64,000 nucleotides of DNA from Bacteroidetes bacterium UBA1312 (GTDB lineage Bacteria > Bacteroidota > Bacteroidia > Chitinophagales > Chitinophagaceae): NCBI GenBank assembly GCA_002307135.1, contig DBTQ01000022.1, positions 1 to 64,000 of the forward strand, given 5' to 3'. Below, piece after piece: positions 50,437 to 59,646 of this stretch. The notes below the pieces were generated by a model. The model searched no databases. It had not been told where the DNA came from and worked only from the letters and a program-made list of their open reading frames with translations. The number at the start of each line of letters is the position of its first letter. Position 1 is the stretch's first letter. Both the position numbers and the translations under genes were made by a program.

Positions 50437-51060
50437 ATGGAGGACGAACTTATAAAAGTACTGGTGTCACTGCTTATTGGCACATTACTTGGTTTGGAAC
50501 GCGAGTATAAAACAAAGGCCGCAGGATTAAGAACCATTGCATTGATTTGTGTCGGCTCTACTCTATTTAGTATTATGTCTCAAACCATTGGGTTAGCCAA
50601 TCCAGATCGTATTGCATCAAATATTGTTACAGGTATTGGCTTTATAGGTGCGGGTGTTATTTTTAAAAGTGAACAATCCGTATCAGGGCTTACCACAGCA
50701 GCTACAATATGGATGGCTGCAGCTCTAGGCATGAGTGTTGGTGGTGGCCATTATGTATTGGCATTTACTTCATTGGGCATTGCATTGTTTATATTATTAG
50801 CACTTCGCTACTTGCAAAACCAAATAAATAAACGGCATCAAATACGCACGTACAAATTATTGTATCAATTGAATAAAATCGACAACCTCGAATTAGAAAA
50901 GGTGTTTATACTTTATAAATTAGAATATAGAAAACTCAAAGAATATAGAACTGTATCGGAAGCGACTTGTGTATATGAATTAAGCGGACAGGTAAAAAAA
51001 TTAGATGAGATGAACGAATATCTAATGGCACTCAATATAATTGACTCTTTTGCTTATTGA
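50437..51060 (+). CDS. MgtC/SapB-family membrane protein
   Basis: A 207-residue inner-membrane protein. The first 135 residues match the MgtC N-terminal domain: LIGTLLGLEREYKTKAAGLRTIALICVGSTLF, the conserved arginines, and ASNIVTGIGFIGAGVIFKSEQSVSGLTTAATIWMAAALGM. The C-terminal soluble part (about 140-207) is shorter than in pathogen MgtC. MgtC-type proteins affect Mg2+ homeostasis and ATP-synthase activity in enterobacteria; the exact function here is unknown. Confidence 0.9.
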   Translation: MEDELIKVLVSLLIGTLLGLEREYKTKAAGLRTIALICVGSTLFSIMSQTIGLANPDRIASNIVTGIGFIGAGVIFKSEQSVSGLTTAATIWMAAALGMSVGGGHYVLAFTSLGIALFILLALRYLQNQINKRHQIRTYKLLYQLNKIDNLELEKVFILYKLEYRKLKEYRTVSEATCVYELSGQVKKLDEMNEYLMALNIIDSFAY

Positions 51061-51089
51061 TATTAACAGCTTAATAGTTTTGTTCGCTT

Positions 51090-51097
51090 TAACTTTG
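51090..51097 (+). promoter_or_regulatory. -7 promoter element before bshC
   Basis: TAACTTTG is a perfect TAnnTTTG match, 18 bases before the GTG start at 51116. Confidence 0.4.
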
Positions 51098-51115
51098 CTT
51101 TTATAAATTATTTGT

Positions 51116-52717
51116 GTGCCTACAGACTGTACTTATCTTTCCTATAAAGATACCCATTCATTCTCATCATTGGTGAATGACTACCTCGAAAATGAGGATC
51201 AATTAAAATCGTTTTATGCTTTCCAACCAAATAAAAAGGGGGTAGAAGCAGCTATCAACGAACGAAAAAAAATTAAAACAGATAGAAATACGCTAGTCAA
51301 TATTCTGCAACAACAGTACGACCATTTACCACAACAGGAACTTGTAAACCATAATATACAACAGCTTTTACAAGAAAACACTTTCACTATTTGTACCGCT
51401 CACCAACCTAATCTGCTAACCGGTTATCTGTATTTTATTTACAAAATCATTCATGCCATCAAATTAGCAGAAGAGCTTAATCTTCAATATCCTGACCAAT
51501 ATTTTGTACCTGTTTATTATATGGGCAGTGAGGATAATGACCTCGATGAGCTTGGTACATTTCGCTACAATAATGAAAAATATGTGTGGGATGCCGATGG
51601 TCAAACAGGAGCCGTTGGAAGGATGGACACCAAAAGCCTTAAACCTTTACTGGATAAATTATTTAATCGTTTCGGGCCTCCGGGCATCCATCGTGATCAT
51701 TTAATTGAGCTGATAAGCCAAGCATACCTGCAACATAAAGATATTGGAACGGCTACACAATATTTAGTTCACGAATTATTTGGCAGATATGGTTTAATTG
51801 TTTTAAATCCAGATGATGTCGGGTTAAAAAAACAATTTATTCCTATAATGCAAGATGATTTATTAAATCATAGTGCATTACCTATTGTACAAAACCAATC
51901 TGATGCTCTTTCTGTACATTACAAAGCACAAGCGTATCCAAGACCTATCAATTTATTTTACTTAAAAGGAGCCATTCGCGAAAGAATTGAACATCATGAT
52001 AATGTATGGCAGGTGCTGCATACAGAAATCAGCTGGACAAAAGATGAACTCCTGCAAGAGTTACAAGAACATCCGGAGCATTTCAGCCCGAATGTCATTT
52101 TACGTGGATTGTTTCAAGAAACTATTTTACCAAATGTTGCATTTATTGGTGGAGGATCGGAAGTTGCCTATTGGATGCAATTGATGCCTTTATTTCAGCA
52201 TTATCATATATTCTTCCCACCTGTTTTACTTCGTCAATCAGTACAATGGATAGACAACCAATCTTACCATACCATGCAACAATTGGGCTTTAATGAACAA
52301 CAAATCTTTGAGGACACAACAGTATTAACCCAAATATTGGTCGAACGCAATAGCAATAAAGATTGGACTGTTAATCAGGAACAAAAGGCATTTCAAGAAC
52401 TTTTAACTTCATTAGCAAACAAAGCCAAAGACATCGACCCCACCTTGGAATATTCGGCATCGGCAGTATTGACCAAAATAAATAGACAGTTTGAAGTACT
52501 CGAACATAAAATGTATCGAGCAGAGAAAAGAAAGTCTGCAATTGATATTGCAAGAATAGAACGACTTAAACAACAATTATTTCCCAACGCAGGATTGCAA
52601 GAACGAGTCGAAAATTTTATGGATTATTTTTTGATGAACGGACCTGAGTTTTTTGATTTATTAAAAGATGCAATTCGACCGTTAGATAACCAATTTTTAG
52701 TAATTCGTACACACTAA
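51116..52717 (+). CDS. bshC: Bacillithiol biosynthesis cysteine-adding enzyme BshC
   Basis: A 533-residue protein of usual BshC length. It adds cysteine to glucosaminyl-malate in the last step of bacillithiol synthesis. Recognisable parts are the N-terminal SLVNDYLENEDQLKSFYAF, the HQPNLLTGYLYFIYKIIHAI segment, the YMGSEDNDLDELG nucleotide-binding-like motif (GSEDxDxDE), and FIGGGSEVAYWMQL, with a long coiled-coil helix near the C-terminus (about 420-500). The start is GTG. The bshA and bshB genes are not in this window. Confidence 0.92.
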   Translation: MPTDCTYLSYKDTHSFSSLVNDYLENEDQLKSFYAFQPNKKGVEAAINERKKIKTDRNTLVNILQQQYDHLPQQELVNHNIQQLLQENTFTICTAHQPNLLTGYLYFIYKIIHAIKLAEELNLQYPDQYFVPVYYMGSEDNDLDELGTFRYNNEKYVWDADGQTGAVGRMDTKSLKPLLDKLFNRFGPPGIHRDHLIELISQAYLQHKDIGTATQYLVHELFGRYGLIVLNPDDVGLKKQFIPIMQDDLLNHSALPIVQNQSDALSVHYKAQAYPRPINLFYLKGAIRERIEHHDNVWQVLHTEISWTKDELLQELQEHPEHFSPNVILRGLFQETILPNVAFIGGGSEVAYWMQLMPLFQHYHIFFPPVLLRQSVQWIDNQSYHTMQQLGFNEQQIFEDTTVLTQILVERNSNKDWTVNQEQKAFQELLTSLANKAKDIDPTLEYSASAVLTKINRQFEVLEHKMYRAEKRKSAIDIARIERLKQQLFPNAGLQERVENFMDYFLMNGPEFFDLLKDAIRPLDNQFLVIRTH

Positions 52718-52734
52718 TTCTATTCAAAAACGGG

Positions 52735-52742
52735 TATTTTTG
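52735..52742 (+). promoter_or_regulatory. -7 promoter element before the outer-membrane barrel gene
   Basis: TATTTTTG, an exact TAnnTTTG match, 25 bases before the ATG at 52768. Confidence 0.4.
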
Positions 52743-52767
52743 TATTTGCATTTTAAAACCATAACCA

Positions 52768-53442
52768 ATGAGTATCATAAAAATGAGCCGATTTTTTTCG
52801 AGCGTTACAAATTTAGTTTTGGCAGCAACAATGCTGGTGTTTGTTGTTAGCAATAAAAGCCAAGCACAAGATGTGATTAAAAATGCTTCACCTATTCATC
52901 CTTATTTGGGCATTAAGATAGGCGGAAATTTTTCTTACCTCGATGGAAAATCCTGGGACAACGGCATAAAATCCAATCTTCTTGGAGGTGTATATGCCGG
53001 GATTAAGGGCTTGCGTGTAGGCATTCAGGCCGAGGCATTGTTTTCACAATCAGATTATACTACTGGTAGCAGTTTCCATGATGTATATTCCGATTATTAC
53101 AACAATATTGGTGATTCCTTAAAGAATGGCAGTTTTAGAGTAAACAAATTGTCTATCCCAATATTGCTCCAGTTAAAAATTTCAGGAGGACTGTGGCTAC
53201 AACTAGGGGCGCAGTTTAGTGGCATTGTATCTGTTGATGACAAGGATAAGTTATTGCACGACGCAAAGTCAATTTTCACACAAAACAATATCGCAGGTAT
53301 TGGTGGGTTAACTTGGAATTTAGGTAAATTCAATATTGGTGCCCGCTACCTTTTTGACTTTTCCAATATCAACAATACGAATGTTGACGAAGTTTGGAAG
53401 CAGCATATTTTGCAAGTGCATGTAGGAGTGAAAATTCTATAA
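52768..53442 (+). CDS. PorT-like outer-membrane beta-barrel protein
   Basis: A 224-residue secreted protein; Met1 or Met6 may be the start. A signal peptide (LVLAATMLVFVVSNKSQAQ) is followed by alternating strands of a small outer-membrane barrel: YLGIKIGGNFSYLDGKSW, LLGGVYAGIKGLRVGIQAEALFSQSDY, KLSIPILLQLKISGGLWLQLGAQFSGI and an aromatic C-terminal strand ending in VHVGVKIL. The IPILLQ phrase is typical of PorT-like family barrels. Function is structural or unknown. Confidence 0.82.
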   Translation: MSIIKMSRFFSSVTNLVLAATMLVFVVSNKSQAQDVIKNASPIHPYLGIKIGGNFSYLDGKSWDNGIKSNLLGGVYAGIKGLRVGIQAEALFSQSDYTTGSSFHDVYSDYYNNIGDSLKNGSFRVNKLSIPILLQLKISGGLWLQLGAQFSGIVSVDDKDKLLHDAKSIFTQNNIAGIGGLTWNLGKFNIGARYLFDFSNINNTNVDEVWKQHILQVHVGVKIL

Positions 53443-53459
53443 AGCATACTGTTGAACAC

Positions 53460-54560
53460 TTAACTGAGTGCTGCTATCAAATCATCGACCACGCTTTTGA
53501 ATCGTAAAAAAGGCTGGTCGATTTTATTTTTTTGAAAGGGAAAAGCTGCTACTTGTTTCATGGTTTTTTTTAATTCAAATTGTGCTTGATCTGCACTGAA
53601 AAACATACCTTTTCGGAACAAGTACTTTGCTAGATATTCCTGTTCAGTCTGTCCAGGGGTAGGTATCAAAATCGCCTTTTTATCCAGTGCCGTCAAATCC
53701 ATAATTGATGAATACCCGCTGCGACAAATCACATAATTAGCACCATTAATCAATTCACTTAACTCCATTGCACTTGCTAGAGGTACATATTGAATATGAG
53801 CAGGTATATAAGTGGGTATATGGGCAGATTGGCTACCTGCAACAAAGATGATTTTCCCATCATATACCAAAGCCTGTTGCCACAACATGTCAAACAAAAT
53901 ACTTCGTTGCGGCTCTGCTCCCGAAAGTAATACGAGCAAGTAATGCTCTTGCTTGACCATGGTCTTTGGTTGGTCTGCACATTGCGACAATAATCCAATA
54001 TACTTTGTAGGTAATTTAGGCAAGTATTGCGGATGCGCCAACATACCACTTAGTCCATTATTTTCCTGTATATCTACAACCCAGCATTGATCAAACTTTT
54101 GGATAAATTGATAATGCCAGCGTTGTACCAATGCGTCCACCGTCAATCCCATTCCCGATAAAATATGGAGCTGATGTGTCAAAAGCACACAAGGGGCCAA
54201 AGTACTGTAAAGACCATATCGGTTATCAGATATTACTGCGTCTATTCTATGTATTTTAATTTGCTCCTGAAGCCAAAGATATTCCCTCCTTATAGCACTT
54301 CTTATTTTAGGTATTTGCATTAGCAATTTAGGCATAAAAGCCAACTTTGTTGTTGCATATTGGACATTGTATCCATTGAGCTGTAGGTATGCCAGCTGAG
54401 GAAAAATTGTTTGCAGATATTTTTGCTGACTTTCATTACCAGCTAAAATTACCTGATGACCAGTAGAGACAATGTATTGAATAATAGGCACACAGCGACT
54501 TACATGGCCTAAACCCCAATCAAGCGGGGCAATAAGAATTCGCTTTGATGTTTTGTCCAA
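53460..54560 (-). CDS. Glycosyltransferase of the MurG/MJ1255-like type
   Basis: A 366-residue GT-B-fold enzyme. The start RILIAPLDWGLGHVSRCVPIIQYIV carries the GxGHxxR acceptor-side loop; the second domain has LLSGAEPQRS and ICRSGYSSIMDLTALDKKAILIPTPGQTEQEYLAKYL, the nucleotide-sugar-binding region shared with MurG-like and UDP-GlcNAc transferases. It probably adds a sugar to a lipid or envelope component; donor and acceptor are unknown. It is divergent from the small lipoprotein gene at 54597. Confidence 0.8.
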   Translation of the reverse strand: MDKTSKRILIAPLDWGLGHVSRCVPIIQYIVSTGHQVILAGNESQQKYLQTIFPQLAYLQLNGYNVQYATTKLAFMPKLLMQIPKIRSAIRREYLWLQEQIKIHRIDAVISDNRYGLYSTLAPCVLLTHQLHILSGMGLTVDALVQRWHYQFIQKFDQCWVVDIQENNGLSGMLAHPQYLPKLPTKYIGLLSQCADQPKTMVKQEHYLLVLLSGAEPQRSILFDMLWQQALVYDGKIIFVAGSQSAHIPTYIPAHIQYVPLASAMELSELINGANYVICRSGYSSIMDLTALDKKAILIPTPGQTEQEYLAKYLFRKGMFFSADQAQFELKKTMKQVAAFPFQKNKIDQPFLRFKSVVDDLIAALS

Positions 54561-54596
54561 CTGATTTTCCTATTTTTACAAATGTAGAACAATAAG

Positions 54597-54749
54597 ATGC
54601 AGCCGAAAATTTTTAAGCCATTGATTTTAATAGCATTATTGGGCATTTGTATTTCAATGCTCAGTAGTTGCAAAACAGGGAAACGCAGAGGTTGCGGATG
54701 TGGCGCCGACCTTAATAGGATATACAAACCGTCTAAACACAGGCATTAA
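54597..54749 (+). CDS. Small (50-residue) lipoprotein
   Basis: A short gene divergent from the glycosyltransferase. The product begins MQPKIFKPLILIALLGICIS, then a lipobox MLSSC (Cys25), leaving a mature peptide of 26 residues with a Cys/Arg/Gly-rich core (KRRGCGCGADL) and a basic tail. Very short lipoproteins with a G-C-G-C core are frequent in Bacteroidota; function is unknown. A TATTTTTA element (54571-54578) and an upstream TTTTG give a plausible promoter. Confidence 0.65.
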   Translation: MQPKIFKPLILIALLGICISMLSSCKTGKRRGCGCGADLNRIYKPSKHRH

Positions 54750-54778
54750 GTTTAAAACCCTGATTATTATTTTCGGTA

Positions 54779-55801
54779 TTAAATTCTAGCTGCTATTTCG
54801 GGTAATATTCTTGGACTGTACTTTTTCATTTCACGAGCAATTGCAGCAATATGGTCTGGAGTTGTACCACAGCAACCGCCAACAATATTAATCCAACCAT
54901 TTTGTGCGAAAGTACCTACAATCGCAGCAGTTTCGTCAGCCGTTTCATCATATTCACCCATAGCATTCGGCAATCCTGCATTGGGATAGCTGCTTACACT
55001 ACAAGTTGCTATTTGAGCCAACTCTTCAATATGGGGTCGCATTTCTTCTGCACCCAATGCGCAATTCAACCCTATGCTCAATGGCTCACAGTGCATCACC
55101 GATACATAAAATGCTTCTAATGTTTGACCACTTAATGTTCTTCCAGAAGCATCAGTAATGGTACCAGATATCATAATTGGTAATTTCTCCTGGTTCGTAT
55201 CGCTAAAATATTTTTCGATTGCATAAATCGCAGCCTTAGCATTAAGGGTATCAAAAATGGTTTCCACCAATAAAATATCCACACCAGATTCAACCATTAT
55301 TTTTATTTGTTCATAGTATGCATCTGCGACTTCATCAAAACTAACCGCCCGAAAACCAGGGCTATTTACATCTGGAGACAAAGACAATGTTTTATTCATT
55401 GGACCAATAGCACCTGCGACAAATTTATATTCGCCCGGGTGTGCCGCCATGTATTCATCCGTCGCAGCACGAGCCACTTTTACTGCGGCAGCATTGATAT
55501 CATTGGCTAATTCTTGCATATCATAGTCCGCTAATGAAATTCGCTGAGCATTAAAAGTGTTTGTTTCAATAATATCCGCACCTGCGTCTAAATATTGACG
55601 ATGAATCCCTTTTATAATATCGCCTTGAGTAATCGACAATAAATCATTATTACCTTTTACATCTAAATGCCAATCCTTAAAACGCTCTCCACGATAATCG
55701 GCTTCATTTAATTTGTGGCGCTGTATCATTGTCCCCATTGCACCATCTATTATTAGAATACGCTCTTGTAACAATTGCTCCAGTATTTGTTTTTTGGACA
55801 T
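54779..55801 (-). CDS. metH: Homocysteine S-methyltransferase module of methionine synthase (MetH1)
   Basis: A 340-residue protein equal to the first domain of cobalamin-dependent methionine synthase. It begins ILIIDGAMGTMIQRHKLNEADYRGERF and contains GNNDLLSITQGDIIKGIHRQYLDAGADIIETNTFNAQ; zinc ligands are the Cys in GLNCALG and the pair in IVGGCCGTTPDHI. It transfers a methyl group to homocysteine. The folate, B12 and activation domains that complete MetH are not adjacent, so they must be encoded elsewhere, as in other Bacteroidota with a split MetH. No S-box riboswitch is evident in the 100 bases upstream. Confidence 0.9.
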   Translation of the reverse strand: MSKKQILEQLLQERILIIDGAMGTMIQRHKLNEADYRGERFKDWHLDVKGNNDLLSITQGDIIKGIHRQYLDAGADIIETNTFNAQRISLADYDMQELANDINAAAVKVARAATDEYMAAHPGEYKFVAGAIGPMNKTLSLSPDVNSPGFRAVSFDEVADAYYEQIKIMVESGVDILLVETIFDTLNAKAAIYAIEKYFSDTNQEKLPIMISGTITDASGRTLSGQTLEAFYVSVMHCEPLSIGLNCALGAEEMRPHIEELAQIATCSVSSYPNAGLPNAMGEYDETADETAAIVGTFAQNGWINIVGGCCGTTPDHIAAIAREMKKYSPRILPEIAARI

Positions 55802-55900
55802 AGGAATGTGGTATAATTAATACAAAATTAGAGCCAATGGAGTAGAAACACAAAAGGAATTATAAAGGTCTTACATTCGCATTTAAAATATAACAAGGTT

Positions 55901-56377
55901 ATGTCATCAATAGCAGAAAAATCGGCCTTTTTAAAATACCAATATCTACCACTTATTAAAACTATTGCGGTCGACACCGTACCTGTATTCGGCAAAATGA
56001 ATGTGCAACAAATGGTTGAACACATGGCAAGTTCTATCAGATTAGGATACGGGAATCCCATTATAACAACGATACTTACACCCGAAGAAAATATTCCCAA
56101 AATGCAAGCATTTGTGCTGAGTGACAAACCTTTTAAAGACAATACCCCCAATGCATTGATGTCCGAAACACCCGAACCTGCTCAATTCAGCACTATTGAA
56201 TTATCAATTATCGATTTAGAAAAATCTGTGGGTGAGTTATTTGATGCATTCGGCAAAGATCAGGACTTGCAAGTAATCAACCCATTTTTCGGGGTCTTAG
56301 ATATAGACAAAACAATGAGTCTCCTGTATAAACATGCCTTGCATCACCTTAGGCAATTTGGTGTATCGGTACTATAA
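55901..56377 (+). CDS. DinB-like / DUF1569-type protein
   Basis: A 158-residue four-helix-bundle protein. His residues suited to metal binding occur in MNVQQMVEHMASSIRLG and LLYKHALHHLRQFG, the pattern of the DinB/YfiT-like superfamily (DUF1569 type). Such proteins are small metal-dependent enzymes or stress proteins, some acting with thiols such as bacillithiol; bshC nearby makes that worth considering. The exact role is unknown. Confidence 0.7.
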   Translation: MSSIAEKSAFLKYQYLPLIKTIAVDTVPVFGKMNVQQMVEHMASSIRLGYGNPIITTILTPEENIPKMQAFVLSDKPFKDNTPNALMSETPEPAQFSTIELSIIDLEKSVGELFDAFGKDQDLQVINPFFGVLDIDKTMSLLYKHALHHLRQFGVSVL

Positions 56378-56494
56378 TTTTACAGATCGCTTATGGAGTT
56401 TCTGCAATTATGAGTCTTACACTTAAACAGATTCCTCTTTACATTTTTAATAGAAAATTCAACCCTAAGGATTGACATAATAAAACCTAATTTT

Positions 56495-56734
56495 ATGAGT
56501 ATAGAACCCAATAACAAATACAATTCGCGCCCATCGATGCGCTCTTGGATGCATATAATAGCTGGAATGATGTATGTGATTTTTGGCTTTATGGTCATCT
56601 TTTTAAGATATTTTAATAGCATTCAGTTGTCTAAAGGTACAGCGTACGCCATGGGTGGCTTACTCTTGCTCTATGGGATATTCCGACTATATAGAGGTAT
56701 TAGCAATATTCGCAACGAGCGGCAAGAACAATAA
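56495..56734 (+). CDS. Small two-helix membrane protein
   Basis: A 79-residue protein with two transmembrane helices (about 20-41, MHIIAGMMYVIFGFMVIFL, and 50-70, AYAMGGLLLLYGIFRLYRGI) and short charged ends. It belongs to a conserved but uncharacterised group found just before PstS-like and TPR genes in Bacteroidota. The distance to the PstS-like gene is about 110 bases. Confidence 0.65.
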   Translation: MSIEPNNKYNSRPSMRSWMHIIAGMMYVIFGFMVIFLRYFNSIQLSKGTAYAMGGLLLLYGIFRLYRGISNIRNERQEQ

Positions 56735-56847
56735 CTTTCTGTTATTTATGTCAGCTACAGAAAGCTGTTTACCACGTCTTTATTACCTTCGCCGGCTGTT
56801 AAACTTCTGTTAGAAGACACTTTGATTTATTAGCTGTCTGAAAAAAT

Positions 56848-57792
56848 ATGTCTAAAATTGCTATTATGCGTCGGTTCAGATTTTTCACCTATACCATTAT
56901 CCTTAGTTTTTTGTTCATGGCCTGCAAGGATACAGGCAAGAGTGAAACTCCAATTGATACTTTGTCCTCGGGTGAAATAAATATTTCAGTTGATGAAACC
57001 TACAAACCTGTAATTGAAGAAGAAATAAAAGTTTTTATCAGCACCTACCCCGAAGCTAAAATAAACGTTAGCTACAAAGCAGAGTCAGAAGTAATAAAAG
57101 ATTATTTATCAGGGAAAGCCCGCCTGATATTGGTAGCTCGCCCCCTTACCAAAGAAGAAGAAACTTATTGCGAACAAAAGAAAATTGTTTCTTCAAAATT
57201 GGAATTAGCGAAAGATGCTATTGCAGTTGTTGTTAATGGGGCTTCAAAAGACACCAATTTGAGCATTACCCAATTGCAGGGAATAGTGGCAGGTGTTTAT
57301 AGCAAAAAATATACGGTAGTATTTGACAGGCAAGGATCAAGCACTATTAGATTTATTCAGGATTCACTGATGAAAGGGCAAAAAACGGGTAACAATCTTT
57401 TTGCTGCGAATGGCAATAAAGAAGTGGTGAATTACGTTGTTAAGAATCCCGATGCGCTTGGCTTTGTAGGATTAAGCTACATAAGCGACACTATGGATTC
57501 TACAGCAGAAATGTTTACGACACAGGTTAAAGCTGTTGCAATGATGAATGATAGTACCAAAGCTTTTTACAAACCATACCAAGCCTACATTGCATTAAAA
57601 CTGTATCCTTTAAGTAGAAAGCTCATGTATATAAAGAATGAAACATACCCTGGATTAGGCTCCGGATTTGGTAATTTTTTAGCATCAGACAAAGGACAAT
57701 TAATATTTGCACATGCGCGATTATTTCCATTGCGTATGAGCATTGTCATCCGTGACGCAGCAATCAATAATAGCGACAAACAAACGCAATAA
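56848..57792 (+). CDS. PstS-like substrate-binding lipoprotein
   Basis: A 314-residue lipoprotein (lipobox SFLFMACK); Met1 or Met7 may be the start. The fold is that of phosphate-binding PstS proteins: INISVDETYKPVIEEEI, KARLILVARPLTKEE, KDAIAVVVNGAS, VVFDRQGSSTIRFIQDSLMKG and GLGSGFGNFLASDKGQLIFAHARLFPLRM. No ABC permease genes follow; instead a TPR protein does, an arrangement seen in Bacteroidota near TonB/ExbB systems. So it may act in envelope energy transduction rather than in phosphate ABC import. Confidence 0.78.
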   Translation: MSKIAIMRRFRFFTYTIILSFLFMACKDTGKSETPIDTLSSGEINISVDETYKPVIEEEIKVFISTYPEAKINVSYKAESEVIKDYLSGKARLILVARPLTKEEETYCEQKKIVSSKLELAKDAIAVVVNGASKDTNLSITQLQGIVAGVYSKKYTVVFDRQGSSTIRFIQDSLMKGQKTGNNLFAANGNKEVVNYVVKNPDALGFVGLSYISDTMDSTAEMFTTQVKAVAMMNDSTKAFYKPYQAYIALKLYPLSRKLMYIKNETYPGLGSGFGNFLASDKGQLIFAHARLFPLRMSIVIRDAAINNSDKQTQ

Positions 57793-57850
57793 ATTTTACA
57801 ATAAAAACCATAAATAATATAGCAAAAAAATACGCTCAATTTTTGAATCA

Positions 57851-59467
57851 ATGAACACTAAAAAATCAATTATTATTGCAGCAGCTCTGTCGCTTTCCTA
57901 TGGCGCCCAGGCTCAGACATTAGAAGAAGGCATTAAAATGTTCAACTACGAACGTTATCAAAGTGCACAAAAAATCCTTGAACCACTTGCTGCTGGAAAT
58001 GCAAAAGCCAATTATTACCTTGGCCTTTCTGTATTGGGTAATGATAAAAAAGCGGATGCAAAAGCGATCTTCACTAAATTTCCTGAAGATCCGGCAAATA
58101 TAGCAGGCTTATCGCAAGTAGGCTATGCAGAAGGAAACCCTACTGTGGGGCTACAAAAGGCACAGGAAGCTGCATCAAAAGCTAAAAAGAAAGAATGGGA
58201 GCCATTGAAATATGCGGCAGATGCACTTACCGAAGGTAATAACGCAACTCTAGCAGTCGATTTTTACACAAAAGCTTTAGAAAAATCGCCAGATAATGCA
58301 GCTATTAAAATAGCGCTTGGTGATGCTTATCAAAAAATTGATGGTGGTGCAGGTAAAGCTATGACCAATTATCAATCAGTAACAGATAAGGATCCTAAAA
58401 ACTCATTGGCATATAGCCGTATAGGAGCATTATGGTATGCTGCCCGTCGATATGATAGCGCATTGGTCAATTATGCTCGTGCTAAAGATGCTGATCCGAC
58501 TAACCCACTTCCGTACCGCGATTTGGCAAATGCTTACACTTATATTGGGAAATATGAGTTGGCAAAACAAAATAGCGATCAATATTTAAAATTGGGAGAC
58601 CAATCAACGGCAGATAAAATACAACATGCCAATTTGCTTTATTTGGCAAAATATTATCCGGATGCCATTGCTGAAATGCAGCAACTCATTAATGCAGGTG
58701 CAGAACGCCCTTATATGTATCGTGTGATTGGTTATAGTCAATATGAGACTAAAGACTACACGAATGCGGAAAAAAATATGCAGACATTCTTTGCAAAACA
58801 ATCTGCTGATAAAATTTTACCTTCAGATTACTTGTATTATGGCAAAATTTTCATGCAAAATGGAAACGTTGATTCTGCTGATTTCTATTATTCAAAAGCA
58901 ATAACGGCAGATAGTGCTAAAGACAAATCTGATACATATCGTCAGATCGCAGAGGGATTTGTAGCGTTGAAAACAGAGTCCGGATATGCCAAAGCAGGTG
59001 ATTGGTATGGTAAGATTCCCGCACAAAATCCTGAGACAAAACCAATTGATTATTTCAACTGGGGTCTGTACAAATATTATAGCAAAAATTACTCAGAAGC
59101 AGGAAAAGCATTTGCTGCGATGCGTGCTAAATATGCGGATCAACCTTCTGCTATTTATTGGCAAGGTCGTGTAGCTGCTGCTGTTGATAATGAAGCCAAA
59201 GCAGGCGATGCGCTACCCTTCTTTAATGACTGGCTTAACATCAATGACCCTAATTATGTAAAGAAACCCGCAGATTTGAACAAAGCATACCAATATATTG
59301 CGCTATATTATTACAATAAAGGAGACAAAGCACAAACACAAGTGTATATGGATAAAATACTTGCAATTGACCCTAATGATGCTTTTGCAAAACAATTGAA
59401 AGATGCCTTAGCTCCTAAAAAAGCAACGACACCTGCTAAAGCCTCAGCTACAAAAGGAAAAAAATAA
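57851..59467 (+). CDS. TPR-repeat secreted protein
   Basis: A 538-residue protein with a signal peptide (IIIAAALSLSYGAQAQ) and at least eight TPR-like helical pairs, such as FYTKALEKSPDNAAIKIALGDAYQ, LAYSRIGALWYAARRYDSALVNYARAKDADP and YLYYGKIFMQNGNVDSADFYYSKAI, ending in a Lys/Ala/Thr-rich tail. TPR proteins form protein-protein contacts. It follows the PstS-like gene and probably shares its transcript; the terminator after it is very strong. Confidence 0.8.
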   Translation: MNTKKSIIIAAALSLSYGAQAQTLEEGIKMFNYERYQSAQKILEPLAAGNAKANYYLGLSVLGNDKKADAKAIFTKFPEDPANIAGLSQVGYAEGNPTVGLQKAQEAASKAKKKEWEPLKYAADALTEGNNATLAVDFYTKALEKSPDNAAIKIALGDAYQKIDGGAGKAMTNYQSVTDKDPKNSLAYSRIGALWYAARRYDSALVNYARAKDADPTNPLPYRDLANAYTYIGKYELAKQNSDQYLKLGDQSTADKIQHANLLYLAKYYPDAIAEMQQLINAGAERPYMYRVIGYSQYETKDYTNAEKNMQTFFAKQSADKILPSDYLYYGKIFMQNGNVDSADFYYSKAITADSAKDKSDTYRQIAEGFVALKTESGYAKAGDWYGKIPAQNPETKPIDYFNWGLYKYYSKNYSEAGKAFAAMRAKYADQPSAIYWQGRVAAAVDNEAKAGDALPFFNDWLNINDPNYVKKPADLNKAYQYIALYYYNKGDKAQTQVYMDKILAIDPNDAFAKQLKDALAPKKATTPAKASATKGKK

Positions 59468-59497
59468 AGATATAGTTCTGTATAGCCAAGAGTACTC

Positions 59498-59541
59498 AAA
59501 TAAAGATGCCTTACAATAAAAATTGTAAGGCATCTTTATTT
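59498..59541 (+). terminator. Strong intrinsic terminator
   Basis: A 20-bp uninterrupted stem, 59498-59517 with 59522-59541, loop AAAA, centred on AAAGATGCCTTACAAT, with T-rich DNA beyond. It ends the TPR gene transcript. Confidence 0.9.
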
Positions 59542-59615
59542 TCTCGAAGCTTCATCATTTAGATTTATTCATTACCCATAAGTAACGACAATATTAAAAC
59601 TCCAATGCATTGCCC

Positions 59616-59623
59616 TACCTTTG
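59616..59623 (+). promoter_or_regulatory. -7 promoter element before mqnC
   Basis: TACCTTTG is an exact TAnnTTTG match ending 23 bases before the ATG at 59647. It supports that start over the in-frame ATG at 59605, which would lie upstream of the promoter element. Confidence 0.5.
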
Positions 59624-59646
59624 CTATCGATTTTAATATCCATTTC

